Of a stretch of DNA of 64,000 bases, positions 8,901 to 18,266 are shown piece by piece (positions within the stretch are counted from its first letter, which is position 1; each line of letters begins with the position of its first letter). Under the pieces are notes generated by a model. It was not told the DNA's origin. It saw only the letters and a program-made list of their open reading frames with translations, and searched no databases. Location: assembly GCF_003963535.1 (NCBI RefSeq), contig NZ_CP034539.1:10540001-10604000 (forward strand). Reading direction: 5' to 3'. The position numbers and the translations under genes are program-made. Origin of the DNA: Streptomyces cyaneochromogenes (GTDB lineage Bacteria > Actinomycetota > Actinomycetes > Streptomycetales > Streptomycetaceae).

Positions 8901-9398
8901 TTAGTGGCGGCGGACGGCGTGGGCGCATCGGGTGTGGAGGCTGCCCGCCCGGGTGGCTGAGTCGCTGGGCCTGACGAGGCCGTAGGGGAGCGTTTCTTCG
9001 TCGTCGCGCAGGGGCTGGTCGCAGGCCAGGCACATCACGGCGTCGGTCAGGGCTTCGTAGTGGTCGCACAGGGCCGCCAGGGTGCGGGCGAGCTTGCGCG
9101 CGTGGGTGAGGGCACCGTGCTCGCCCTGCGCGGCGGTGGCGCGGAGTTTGCCGCGGGCCTCGCCGACGCAGGCGAGGGCGCAGTAGCGGGGCACGTCGTC
9201 CTCGTCCCGGGCGTGTGCGGCGCGTTCGACCTCCGGGATGATCAGCTGCAGGTGCCCGCGCAGCAGGCTGTCTGATACGGGCAGCTCGTCGCGGGCGGGC
9301 GGCGGCGCATCGCGGCCGAGGAGCTGGCTGATGCTGTGGCGCATCGTGTCGATGTCCACCGGCTGGGTGGCTGGCGTTGTGTTCAGGGTGCGGTTCAT
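8901..9398 (-). CDS. DUF6415-like hypothetical protein
   Basis: 165 residues, helical and soluble. Blocks such as LLRGHLQLIIPEVERAA, DDVPRYCALACVGEARGKL and HARKLARTLAALCDHYEAL match my memory of the Streptomyces DUF6415 family, whose function is unknown. A C-terminal CLACDQPL pair of cysteines is an extension. ATG 9398 follows GGAG by 8 bases. It lies 208 bp upstream of the frameshifted gene at 8692 on the same strand. Confidence 0.65.
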   Translation of the reverse strand: MNRTLNTTPATQPVDIDTMRHSISQLLGRDAPPPARDELPVSDSLLRGHLQLIIPEVERAAHARDEDDVPRYCALACVGEARGKLRATAAQGEHGALTHARKLARTLAALCDHYEALTDAVMCLACDQPLRDDEETLPYGLVRPSDSATRAGSLHTRCAHAVRRH

Positions 9399-9942
9399 TG
9401 CGCAACTCCTGCAGGGGGATGCGTAACGCTGTGGTGCGCCCCTGGGTCTGCTCGATGCCCGTGGTCCTGATCCGTTAGATCTCGAGGCGAGGAGCAAGCC
9501 TGCTGCCGGCCGAGGGGGCGGCCAGTTGGGCCTGTTCCCATGCATGACCAGTTGTCGGCAGTGTGGGCATGCATGGGTAACAGGGCAGCCGGTGTTCTGC
9601 TGCCTGCGGCTGCTCCGGTGCCTTCGCCGTCGGACGCTGCGAGGACGAGACGCCGCCTTCGACCAGCCCATGCTGTGCGTTGATGATGACGCCGGGGCGC
9701 GCGGGCGTGCGGAGCGGTGGTCGAGAGACGGGTGGTCGGCATCGTGCGGCTCCTCGGCGTCGCCTGAGGCGATCTAAAGGTGGCTATCACCCTGGCCCTC
9801 GAGCAACAGCAAACCGAGGACTTCAAGAGGTCTTCTTATGGCCCTGAAAAGGACTTTGGGGGCTGCGCGGAGGCGACGGGTGGTCAAGTGGAGGGCTTTC
9901 GGCAACACTTGCATCGGTGCTCGATGCGGAGGTGAGGCACAG
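9399..9942. other. gene-free region with long inverted repeat
   Basis: About 540 bases between the divergent DUF6415-like gene and the XRE/TPR gene. The only structure noticed is the inverted repeat at 9531-9584. Reading frames here look like noise. Confidence 0.5.
9531..9584. repeat. inverted repeat, 16-bp arms
   Basis: The left arm CCTGTTCCCATGCATG (9531-9546) and right arm CATGCATGGGTAACAGG (9568-9584) are complementary except for one extra T, around a 21-base spacer. It is not followed by a T-run. It could be an operator pair or the structured end of an RNA. Confidence 0.55.
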
Positions 9943-11107
9943 GTGCGCCCGGCAGGCAGCACCCGGCTCAAGTCCGCCCGTGTGGCGGCCGGTTATCACT
10001 CGCAACAGGCCCTCGCGGACGCCTTGCAGGTGGGGGTGCGTCAGGTCCGCAGATGGGAGTCCGACACTCCGCCGTGGCCGCAGCCAGAGATGGCTCAGGC
10101 CCTCACCCGCCTACTCGGCCAGGACCTTCAGTCTTTGGGATTCACTCCGCCGGATGGGCCGCACCCCGAACGCGCCCGGCACAGCGCTTTCGCCGGAGCG
10201 GTCACGGGCGGGGGTCTGCCGGCCGTACCGAGGCAGGCGCTCTCCTTGCAACCGGCCACCGCGGCAGAGGACTTCACGGCCGTCACCCGTTCCCACCGCC
10301 GCCTGTACTGGTCCGTCGCCCCCGCCACTCTCCACCCCGCTGCGCTCGCCCATGCCGCCCTGGGATGCGCTCTGCTCCTGGAGACAGCCGGCCAGACCCG
10401 GCAGCGCATCGCGGCCGCCCTCGGCGAGACATGGCTGGTGGCCGCGCGTATCGAGTTCTTCGACCTCCGCGACGCCGACCGCGCCCGGCAGACCCTCGTG
10501 CGCGCCCTGCAGGCAGCAGGCGAAGCGGACGCGCCTTTGCTCGGCGCTGCGATCCTTGCGCACTCCGCTTTCATCCCGGCCTGGGCAGGGGAGCGGGACG
10601 CGGCCCTGGAGCGGATCACCGCCGCCCGCACCTACGCCCGCCGAGGCCCTGCCTGCGCCAACCTCCTGGCCTGGCTGGACGCGGTCGAAGCCGAATGCGA
10701 GACACGCTGCGGCCACACACGCACGGCCCTCCAGCTCATTCAGCACGCCGAGGGCATTCTCGCCGCCGGCAGCAGGCAACACCCAGCTCATCGCAGGCCA
10801 CCTGCCCCAGGCTAGAGAGACGCTGCAGCACGTTCTCGACGCCCTCAAACCCAGCGACGACAAACAACGCACCGTCGTCCTCGGCGACCTGGCCGCAGTC
10901 GAGGCTGCCGCCGGCCAACTCGAACAGGCCTGCCAGTACGCCCTGCGCGCCCTCGATCACCTCGAGCGCACCTGGTACGCGATGGGCATGGACCGCGTAC
11001 GAGAAGTCCGCCGCATGCTCATCGCGCACCAGCACCAGCCCTGCGTACGCGGACTCGACGACCGCCTCTACGGCTGGTCGACCGCCATCAGCGCGCTGAG
11101 CCGTTGA
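9943..11107 (+). pseudogene. XRE-type regulator with TPR domain, internal deletion/frameshift
   Basis: GTG 9943 follows GGAGGTGAG by 6 bases. An HTH-like N-terminus (RVAAGYHSQQALADALQVGVRQVRRWE) is followed by alpha-helical TPR-like repeats (AALAHAALGCALLLETAG, DADRARQTLVRALQAAGEAD). Near 10770 the frame changes: the upstream frame runs to a stop at 10815. The remainder (GNTQLIAGHLPQARETLQHV, LGDLAAVEAAAGQLEQACQYALRALDHLE) is in the frame ending at 11107. The linker expected between helices at that point also seems missing, so this looks like a small deletion rather than a one-base error. The 3' end overlaps the convergent HAD gene by 20 bp. Confidence 0.72.
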
Positions 11108-11750
11108 ACTGCGCAATCAGACCCGACAACTCCAGCAGGCTCTCCACGCGGAACGTCGGCAGCTTCTGCGCTTCCTCACTGCGCCACTGGACCGTCGCCC
11201 ACGGACCGCGCCGCACCAGCGCCGTATGCATCCCCGCCTGGTGAGCCGGGCGGATGTCGTTGTCGACGCGGTCCCCGACGTACAGCATCTCCTCGGCCTC
11301 GACCGGCACCACCTTTGCCACCCGCTCAAAAAACGCAGGCGCCGGCTTGGAAGCCCCCCAGTCGTCGGAGGTGCCGATCAGATCCACATCCTGGCCGAAC
11401 AGCCCTCGCAAGATCCGCCCGGCCCGCACCGTCTGGTTCCCGGCAACCCCCAGCCACAGACCATCCGCACGCAGAGCAGCCAGAGCATCGCGGACGTCCG
11501 GATACAGATCGTCCTCGCCGAACGTCTCGGGCCGTCCGGCCTGCGCACGCCGCTCCCGCTCCGCATCAAGGTCGAAGCCGGGCCGAAACTCCTGGAACGT
11601 TTCGTGGTAGTCGCGGCCCTGGGCGATGACCGCCCCGAACATCGCGTGAAAGGTGTGCCGGGGCACCCCGAGCCAGTCCGCCCACGTGCTGTACTCGGTC
11701 GTCTCATCCACGAGGCACTCGCCGACATCGAAGACCACAGCGCGAATCAT
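11088..11750 (-). CDS. HAD-family hydrolase
   Basis: 220 residues. Motif I FDVGECLVDE near residue 8 retains the nucleophile Asp, but the usual second Asp at +2 is Glu. Motif II is VAGNQTV, motif III SKPAPAFF and motif IV YVGDRVDNDIRPA. A cap domain lies between motifs I and II. This is a haloacid-dehalogenase-type phosphatase or related hydrolase of unknown substrate; the DxG/E variation deserves care, since classical phosphatases need DxD. It is convergent with the broken regulator. Confidence 0.85.
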   Translation of the reverse strand: MIRAVVFDVGECLVDETTEYSTWADWLGVPRHTFHAMFGAVIAQGRDYHETFQEFRPGFDLDAERERRAQAGRPETFGEDDLYPDVRDALAALRADGLWLGVAGNQTVRAGRILRGLFGQDVDLIGTSDDWGASKPAPAFFERVAKVVPVEAEEMLYVGDRVDNDIRPAHQAGMHTALVRRGPWATVQWRSEEAQKLPTFRVESLLELSGLIAQFNGSAR

Positions 11751-11862
11751 GCTGGCAGCGTACCCATGGTCCTTGTTCGGTGGGCGAGGTGGCCTCGACG
11801 GGTGTGCTGGGCGTGGGCTGAGGACAATGGCCCCTGTCCGGCTGCGGGTTCTCGCGCGGTGG

Positions 11863-12105
11863 TCAGAGGCGGGGTGTGTCGTCGACGCCGATGAGAAGGA
11901 TGTGGTGGCCGACGGGCTCGGTGATGCCGGCGGTGACCTTTTCGATGTCCAGGCGGATGCGTCCGGTGTGCTCGTTGTTGTGCTGGAGGTCGTGTTCCAG
12001 TTGGTCGTCGATGCGGTCGATGGCGGCCTCGGCTGCGGGGTAGTCGGGCAGGCCGCGGGCGAGGAGCTGACAGGTGGTGGTATCGCGGATCTGGAAGCTG
12101 GCCAT
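11863..12105 (-). CDS. small hypothetical protein
   Basis: 80 residues starting at ATG 12105 (MASFQIRDTTTCQLLARGLPD). It is soluble and acidic in the middle (AAIDRIDDQLEHDLQ) and ends in HHILLIGVDDTPRL. It lies 26 bp downstream of the larger gene at 12132 on the same strand and is probably translated from the same message. I do not recognise the family. Confidence 0.55.
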   Translation of the reverse strand: MASFQIRDTTTCQLLARGLPDYPAAEAAIDRIDDQLEHDLQHNNEHTGRIRLDIEKVTAGITEPVGHHILLIGVDDTPRL

Positions 12106-12131
12106 CGGTTCGGCTTTCGGGAGGGGCGCGA

Positions 12132-13061
12132 TCAGGTGGTGGGTTCGGTGAGCTGGGTGCGCGCGGTGTTCACTGCGCGGGACCACACGTCGGGGCTGCC
12201 TCCGTGTTCGCGGGCGAGGGAGGCGGCAAGGCCCCGGACGTCGCCGCGCTCGCGCAGGGCGGTCAGGGCGATCTCCACTCGCCGGCCGGCGGGGGAGGGG
12301 GAGGGCGTGGCCTCGGGGTGGTGTTTGCGGGCGTTGCGTACGACGTACTCCCAGGACCTCTGCGGACCGCCGTACTGCGCGCTGAGCTCTGCGGCCAGGC
12401 CGGGGTGGTAGCCGTCGCGCTCGATCGCCTGGGCGGCGTACTGCGCGGCCAGCTGTGTGGCGGTGAGCGGCTCGATGCCCCCGCGGGCGCTCAGCTCGGA
12501 GGCGAGGGCCTCCTCGAGGGCGGAGCGGCGGCCGACAGGCGCCTCGGGCTGCGGCCCCGGACGGCGGCCGGCCTTGCCGAGCTTGTCCCCGGTGCGCTTG
12601 CCGTCGAAAGCTTGCAGGTCGCCGACGCGGAAGGCCTGGATCATGCGGCCGGTGGGGCCCTCGACCTCGCCGGCGGGGGCCGGGAAGTAGCCGGGGTTCG
12701 CCTGCTGGTACTTGCGGATCACCGAGGCCCCGCTGAAGTTCAGCAGCTCGGCGGCCTTGTTGATGGAGACGACATCCTCAGGGTCGAGCTCGTACAGTTC
12801 GGGGTCGGCCTTGAGGACCTTGCTCGCCTTCTCCGCCTGGAACCATGTGTAGAAGCTCCGGAACTGCTGCTCGTCGTAGAAGTCGGTCCCCTCGATCCGC
12901 TCCTTTTCCGGGTGACGGTGCTCCTGCGGCTGCTCGTCGCGCACCTTGTACCAGCGGGCCGCGGAGCCGCCGCTGGCGCCGGTGTACTCGCGGATCCAGT
13001 CCCGGTTGACCAGGGCGCGGCCGCCGACGACGCGGCGCTGCGGGTTCAGGGCCTTGGTCAT
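12132..13061 (-). CDS. hypothetical protein with internal repeat and HTH-like segment
   Basis: 309 residues from ATG 13061. The N-terminal third contains a MerR/excisionase-like helix-turn-helix (VVSINKAAELLNFSGASVIRKYQ followed by GRMIQAFRVGDLQAFDGKR). The C-terminal third carries two copies of a motif of about 26 residues, LAAxLxxxxGGxxxxWxxxVxxAR (GLAAELSAQYGGPQRSW and GLAASLAREHGGSPDVW). This suggests a DNA-binding protein of a mobile or plasmid-like region. The next gene downstream (11863) is probably in the same operon. Confidence 0.6.
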   Translation of the reverse strand: MTKALNPQRRVVGGRALVNRDWIREYTGASGGSAARWYKVRDEQPQEHRHPEKERIEGTDFYDEQQFRSFYTWFQAEKASKVLKADPELYELDPEDVVSINKAAELLNFSGASVIRKYQQANPGYFPAPAGEVEGPTGRMIQAFRVGDLQAFDGKRTGDKLGKAGRRPGPQPEAPVGRRSALEEALASELSARGGIEPLTATQLAAQYAAQAIERDGYHPGLAAELSAQYGGPQRSWEYVVRNARKHHPEATPSPSPAGRRVEIALTALRERGDVRGLAASLAREHGGSPDVWSRAVNTARTQLTEPTT

Positions 13062-13976
13062 TGCACTCTCCGCTTCTGGCCGCGGCCCTATACTTGGGGC
13101 CTGCTCCTCTTTGTCCCTGCGGCGCTCACGCACCGGCGGGCGAGTCGAGTTGGTGATGGTGGTCGGCGGGACGTTCGGCCGGGGTTGCCGCTCTGGGCCG
13201 ACACCCTCATAGGGGATGCTTTCCGCCGCCCACCGCTTTGCCGCCATTTCGCGTAATCAATATGACGCTCTTGGTGGGTTGCTGTCAATCTCGTGGGCGC
13301 CTCGAGTGACGTGACCGGCTTCTGCGCTAGGCGGCGCGCTGCCGTTCGAAGGCGGGCACATGCTTGTTCCGGACGTGGAACGGGGTGCGGTGGCCCTCGG
13401 TTCCTCCACGAAGCGCCGGAAGTTGCATCAGATGGGCGGTGGCGATGTTCGTGATGCCGTCTACGGCATCAGCACCTCAACCGCCCCCTGGCTGGCCAGG
13501 GGATCATTCAAGGCTTCAAATGCTGCTGAAGCAGCCCGTCGAGGCGACCCGGACAGGTGATTCCCGGTGGGCCGCAGGTCAAGGCGGATCGGCTCTCTGG
13601 CGAGCGCCGTATGCGGTTTGGCAGGCGGGCGGAGATGATCCGCAGGGCGTACAGGTCTTCCCGGAGCCGACGGTAGACGCGGCGGCGGGGGTGTCGCCGG
13701 GTGCAGCGCAGGTAGCCAGGATGGACCGATGCCGGGCCCCGGGGCAGGGAACTGGGGTGCAAGCGCCCACTGATTCGGCACAACCCCTGGACTGTCCAGG
13801 AGACCCTGCCCTCATTCCGCGGCAGGTTCCTTCACCGCGGCCGGATCGCCTGACCGGGAATTCGCGTTCGGCCGGCGCCGTGCAAGACCGAAACGGCAAC
13901 GGCTGCTTGGGCGTGAGTTTCCGGTCAGGATCCGGCATCCTCGCTGAGGTGCCTGCCATCCCCCTACAGTCACTGT
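13062..13976. other. gene-poor stretch with a possible gene remnant
   Basis: About 900 bases without an intact gene. A minus-strand coding-like tail sits at 13327-13470 (listed separately). A second minus-strand stretch near 13600-13700 reads RRRVYRRLREDLYALRIISARLP, which looks coding but is not extended by neighbouring sequence. The area looks like decayed DNA. Confidence 0.4.
13327..13470 (-). pseudogene. unidentified C-terminal gene remnant
   Basis: The minus strand reads ITNIATAHLMQLPALRGG then FHVRNKHVPAFERQRAA and a stop at 13327-13329, with high-GC codon use. An in-frame stop lies just upstream and no start is available. It looks like the tail of a lost gene, not assigned to a family. 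Confidence 0.3.
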
Positions 13977-16454
13977 GTGGACCTGGTGACAGCACTCACC
14001 GTGGTGGGAACCTTCGCGGGCGTGATGAGTGTTGTGGTGGCGCTCCTCCAGGGCCGACAGCCACCTCGTCCCGCGCCGGCTACTGACCCAGGTCCGCCCC
14101 CGGAGAATGGCACGAGGCGAGCACCAACCCTGCCAGCCCCTGATGCTTCCCCGCCATCGGCTCTCACCACAGTGCCCATTGCACGAACGCTGCACCCTCC
14201 AACGGGACGACTGGGGCAGATCCACGGCCGGGATGACGTGCTGGAGCTGCTGAGCAGCCGGCTCTCCGCACCTGACGGCCGCTTTCAGGTGCTGGCCGGC
14301 TTGGGCGGCACAGGAAAGACAACCCTGGCCCTCGCGCTGGCAGAGCGCGCAGAACGCCAAGGGCGCAGAGTGTGGTGGGTGTCTGCCACGGAGCAGAGGT
14401 CACTGTTGGGCTCCCTCCTCCAATTGGCTCTCACCTTGGGCGCGCCGGCCACGCAAGTGGAGGAGGCCCGAGCCGGAGTCCGCAACGCGGCCGACGTTCT
14501 GTGGGAGCGACTGGAGGCGGAGCGAGGATGGCTGCTCGTCTTCGACAACGCCGACGATACTGCGACGCTGGCGCTCGGTGACGCCCCTGCGCGCGATGGC
14601 AGCGGCTGGCTCCGCGCCACGTACGCCGGCCTGATCGTTGTGACCAGCCGGGTCAAAGACCAAAGAGATTGGGGCCGCCACGGTGTCGTGGTGCCAGTCC
14701 TCTGCCTGGACGCTACCGCCGGCGCTCGCGTCCTTCAGGATCTCGCTCCGCACGCCGGGCCTGCGGCTGAGGCGCAACTACTTGCCCAACGCCTCGGCGG
14801 CCTCCCACTGGGCCTTCACCAAGCAGGGGTGTATCTGGGATCGCCCTTTGCCTTGGAACGCACCTTCAGTTCCTATCTGGAGGCACTTGACGATCGATTC
14901 CCGCTGCTCATGGGCCAGGCAAGTGATCCCCGATCGGGCGTGACACACACCTGGGAGCTGTCCCTCGACGCCTTGGCAGCACAGGACAGAGCCCAGGCCC
15001 GGCCGCTGCTGAGGGTCCTGTCCTGCTTTGCCCCGTCTGCGGACATCACCTCCTCGCTGCTGGACCTGCAGGTACTGGGAGACGGCCTCGGTATGGCGGA
15101 CATGTCCGTTCGAAGCGGACTGGAGGCCTTGCTCTCCGTGGGATTACTCGAGCTGGGGGCAACGCCTGGATGCGAGGAAGCCGCCAGCGTGGTCGTTCAC
15201 CCGTTGGTAGCGGCCGCCAGCCGCCAACACCTGGACGTATACATCACGACAGCAGCCGCCCGCGCACTACGAGTCGCCACCGGCCGACTACGACCGGACG
15301 ACCCCGAGGACTGGCCCTTCTGGCTTCGGCTGCTGCCCCACGTGCGTTCCCTGCTGTGTCTTCCCCCGGCTGCACTGTCCGACAGGGGCCTTGCCGCGAT
15401 CGCGTGGGCTGTTGTGAGCAGTTGCCCGGCATTGAGGTGGAGCGGGGCGTGGTCGGCCCCGGAAGCGCTGACACGCGATGCCCTGCGCCAGGCGGAGTCT
15501 CTCGGCCCGGACCACGAGGCGGTGCTCTGTCTCCGATACCAACAAGCCCTCGCTGCCCTGTACCAAGGACGCCATACCGAAGCGGAATCACAGCTGAGCG
15601 GCATTCTGACGGCTCAACTCGACACCTTGGGTCCGGATCACCCCGCCACGCTGGCTACACGTCATGAATCGGCACATCTACTCGTAGAACAGGGGCGTCT
15701 GGTCGAGGCCGAGAGCGCCTGCCGCGATGTATTGCGCGACCAGCTCAGGGTGCTGGGGCCTGAGCATCCGCAGACTCTGGCCACACGTCACTGGCTGCTG
15801 CGGGCCGTCGGAGAGCGAGGACGTTACGCAGAAGCCGAGGCCGGCTACCGCGACCTGTTGGTCATTCGGACCCGGGTGCTGGGGCCGGAGCATCCCTACA
15901 CCCTGATGACCTACAACAACCTGGGCCTGCAGCTCGCTTATCAGGGGCGCCTCGCAGAGGCGGAACTCATGTACAGCGAACTGGTCGAGACTCGCCTGCG
16001 TGTCTTTGGCTCCCGACACCCCTACACACTGCAAGCGCGCGCCAACCGGGCCGGGGTCATGACAGAGCTCGGCCGAGGACAGGAAGCAGAACAAGAGTTG
16101 CGCGACGTGCTGGAGACAGAACTACGCGTGCTGGGAGCAGAGCACGTCAACGTACTCGACGCCCGCTACGAACTTGCACGGGCGATATCCGCGCAGGGAC
16201 GCCACCGGGAGGCAGAGACAGAACTGCGGGCGGTCATCGCCCTTGAGAACCGAGTGCTCGGGCCCGAGCACCATCTCGTAGGAGACGCCAGACTCGCGCT
16301 CGGCGAGACGCTGGCCAGCCAAGGCAGGATCGAAGAGGCAATCACAGAACTCCGGGGTCTTCTCGACATACAGACGCACATCCTCGGCCCGGCCAACCCG
16401 AGAACGGCGGCGACACGGGAGACCCTGACTGCCGTAGAAGCCAGCCGCACTTGA
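13977..16454 (+). CDS. STAND (NB-ARC-like) NTPase with TPR repeats, membrane-anchored
   Basis: 825 residues. An N-terminal transmembrane helix (about residues 4-26, LVTALTVVGTFAGVMSVVVALL) is followed by a Pro-rich linker and then a STAND ATPase: Walker A GLGGTGKTT near 107, Walker B LLVFDNAD near 186 and GLPLGLHQAG near 275. The C-terminal 350 residues are kinesin-light-chain-like TPRs (LGPDHPATLATRHESAHLLVEQGR and similar units). STAND proteins are signalling or defence switches that oligomerise on ligand binding; no separate effector domain is visible, so the membrane helix may be the output. Start GTG 13977. An in-frame TTA codon at 15144 makes translation potentially bldA-dependent. Confidence 0.85.
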   Translation: MDLVTALTVVGTFAGVMSVVVALLQGRQPPRPAPATDPGPPPENGTRRAPTLPAPDASPPSALTTVPIARTLHPPTGRLGQIHGRDDVLELLSSRLSAPDGRFQVLAGLGGTGKTTLALALAERAERQGRRVWWVSATEQRSLLGSLLQLALTLGAPATQVEEARAGVRNAADVLWERLEAERGWLLVFDNADDTATLALGDAPARDGSGWLRATYAGLIVVTSRVKDQRDWGRHGVVVPVLCLDATAGARVLQDLAPHAGPAAEAQLLAQRLGGLPLGLHQAGVYLGSPFALERTFSSYLEALDDRFPLLMGQASDPRSGVTHTWELSLDALAAQDRAQARPLLRVLSCFAPSADITSSLLDLQVLGDGLGMADMSVRSGLEALLSVGLLELGATPGCEEAASVVVHPLVAAASRQHLDVYITTAAARALRVATGRLRPDDPEDWPFWLRLLPHVRSLLCLPPAALSDRGLAAIAWAVVSSCPALRWSGAWSAPEALTRDALRQAESLGPDHEAVLCLRYQQALAALYQGRHTEAESQLSGILTAQLDTLGPDHPATLATRHESAHLLVEQGRLVEAESACRDVLRDQLRVLGPEHPQTLATRHWLLRAVGERGRYAEAEAGYRDLLVIRTRVLGPEHPYTLMTYNNLGLQLAYQGRLAEAELMYSELVETRLRVFGSRHPYTLQARANRAGVMTELGRGQEAEQELRDVLETELRVLGAEHVNVLDARYELARAISAQGRHREAETELRAVIALENRVLGPEHHLVGDARLALGETLASQGRIEEAITELRGLLDIQTHILGPANPRTAATRETLTAVEASRT

Positions 16455-16677
16455 GTTGCACGGTTCACAGACCCGACCTGACATTGTGGTCTGACTGGTC
16501 GTACCCGTGGCTTCGACAACGTGAGCTGGCTCCGCTCGGCAGCGGGTTTCGGCCCCCACTTAGCGATCTTTCGGGCTGATCTGGCAGTGGAGTTGGCCCC
16601 ATCCAGGCCGCGCGGCATGCTGATCCGACATGCCGGGCCCGACGCGGGGGCACGGCAACGGGGCGGGGAGGATCGCG

Positions 16678-17229
16678 TTGATCGTCTGGGTGAACGGTGC
16701 GTTCGGCAGTGGGAAGACCACGCTGGTGGACGAGTTGCGTCCGCGCTGGCCCGAGGTGCTGGTCTATGACCCGGAGATGGTCGGCTATGTGCTGAGGGAG
16801 ATCGTGGAGGTGCCGACCGGCGACTTCCAGGACCTTCGGCTGTGGCGTCGGCAGGTCGCCGACCTGGCGGTGGGCCTGGTCGAGGAGTATCGCCGCCCGG
16901 TCCTGGTCCCCATGACCTTGGTCAATCACGGTTATGTCGGTGAGGTCTTCGGCGCGTTGACGGATGCGGGCATCGACGTCCACCACTTCTTCCTGAAGGT
17001 CTCCCGAGAGGTTCTGGAGAAGCGGATCGACGGCCGGAGCTTCACCCCGGACAACCCTGAGCAGGACGAGAAGGTTCGGCGCTGGTGCAAGGAAAGGATC
17101 GCGCCGTGCATGGCGGCGGCCGACACCCTGCCCAGTGACACGGTGTTCCTGGACGGAGAGCTGACCCCGCAGGAGTTGGCCGACCAGGTGCTGGCCCGGG
17201 TCCGAGCCGGTGGAACCTCCGGGGTGTGA
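16678..17229 (+). CDS. TmrB-like ATP-binding protein
   Basis: 183 residues from TTG 16678. The N-terminus IVWVNGAFGSGKTT carries the P-loop. VYDPEMVGYVLREIV, DFQDLRLWR, VLVPMTLVNHGYVGEVFGAL and VHHFFLKVSREVLEKR follow the Bacillus tunicamycin-resistance protein TmrB block for block. TTG is chosen because GGGGAGGA lies 6-13 bases upstream and the reading then starts exactly where TmrB does. TmrB binds tunicamycin and ATP; whether this paralogue gives resistance is inference. No glycosyl-antibiotic genes are nearby. Confidence 0.78.
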   Translation: MIVWVNGAFGSGKTTLVDELRPRWPEVLVYDPEMVGYVLREIVEVPTGDFQDLRLWRRQVADLAVGLVEEYRRPVLVPMTLVNHGYVGEVFGALTDAGIDVHHFFLKVSREVLEKRIDGRSFTPDNPEQDEKVRRWCKERIAPCMAAADTLPSDTVFLDGELTPQELADQVLARVRAGGTSGV

Positions 17230-17239
17230 CCGTGGCGGG

Positions 17240-17425
17240 TGCGGTCAGCCGCTGTCCTGCTGGGGCCTGGGCGTGGGCAAGACGGTAGGAGTCAGTGCCG
17301 GCTCGATGATGTTGCCGCCGAAGGTGAGCCGGTCCACGATCGCCGCGCAGAGCCGGGGATCGGTGAAGGTCTTTGTCCACCCTCCAAACGATTCGTTGGA
17401 AGCGATAGCCACCGATGCCTCCTCC
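17240..17425 (-). pseudogene. IS21-family IstB helper ATPase, C-terminal fragment
   Basis: The minus strand reads IAIASNESFGGWTKTFTDPRLCAAIVDRL then TFGGNIIE, the conserved IstB tail, and continues in another frame as GTDSYRLAHAQ. Only about 60 residues remain and a frameshift lies near 17300. It is the relic of an IS21 element; no istA or terminal repeats were found. Confidence 0.82.
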
Positions 17426-17734
17426 CACCGGAGAGCGCATCGATGCTCCCACCGCAACAAGGACGGTGGGGCCAAAACTTCCTCACCTCACCCGGCCGCC
17501 AACACGGGTGGTCCCAGCCCTGATTGCCAAGTGGAACCACAAACCGCTGTCAAAGCCATACCCGTGAGTCTGCTGTTTGTTGATTCGCGGCGGCTGAAGG
17601 ATGTGAAACCGCCTGCGCCCGTGATGCTGCACGAACCTGCTGCTGCGGCCTAAGAACACCGCACGCCACAATCGCCGCGCGAGAGCAACGCTGCCCTACG
17701 CTGCTTGAGGCCAAGAAGGGTTCGGGGGAAGCGC

Positions 17735-18243
17735 ATGAAATTCTTGATCACTGTTGTTCCCGCCGATGCCGCGGACACTGCCCTGCCCGACTTGCAGCGG
17801 TGGTTCGGCTGGTCTGAAGGCAGAAACACGGCACCGTCACGCTCGACGACCAGGCCTGGGACGGGGATCCGCAACGGGCTGGCACACCTGACCAGGCACG
17901 CAACCGGGCTCTGGTCATCGAGCTGCGGCCGGGTGCGACCAGCGAGCGACTGATCGGAACACTGGGAGCGTGGCTGCGGACTCAGCTGGCGGCCGATATC
18001 GAGATCGTCGTGCGGCTTCCCTCCGACCAAGAGATGACCGTTTCCAACGGCGACGACCTCGAAGAACTACGACGAGCCGTCCCAGAGTTGATCAGACCAC
18101 CGTCGGCCCCGCCGATCCCACATCCCCCACCCAGGCCCACGCCCAGGGGCGGGGACACGCACAGGGCTTTCGGCGATCAATTCAAAGCGGGCCGGCCTCC
18201 GGGCCCTCCACTCCATCCCGACGATGACTGGCCACGGGGATAG
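17735..18243 (+). pseudogene. EACC1-like (effector-associated constant component) gene, frameshifted
   Basis: ATG 17735 follows GGGGGAA. The start reads MKFLITVVPADAADTALPDLQRWF. Near 17820 the coding frame shifts and continues as ALVIELRPGATSERLIGTLGAW then RTQLAADIEIVV and DDLEELRRAVPEL, ending in a Pro/Gly-rich tail at 18243. The beta-strand/helix order and the GAW-L-R segment resemble the EACC1 component of actinobacterial effector-associated conflict systems. One missing base would restore a protein of about 170 residues. Followed 23 bp later by a membrane-protein reading frame. Confidence 0.55.
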
Positions 18244-18266
18244 CGACGGGAGACATCGCCAAGGGC

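Noticed and set aside
13508..13783. Minus-strand frame with RRRVYRRLREDLYALRI
   Set aside because: Looks locally coding but is bounded by noise, with no start or family; mentioned only in the gene-poor stretch.
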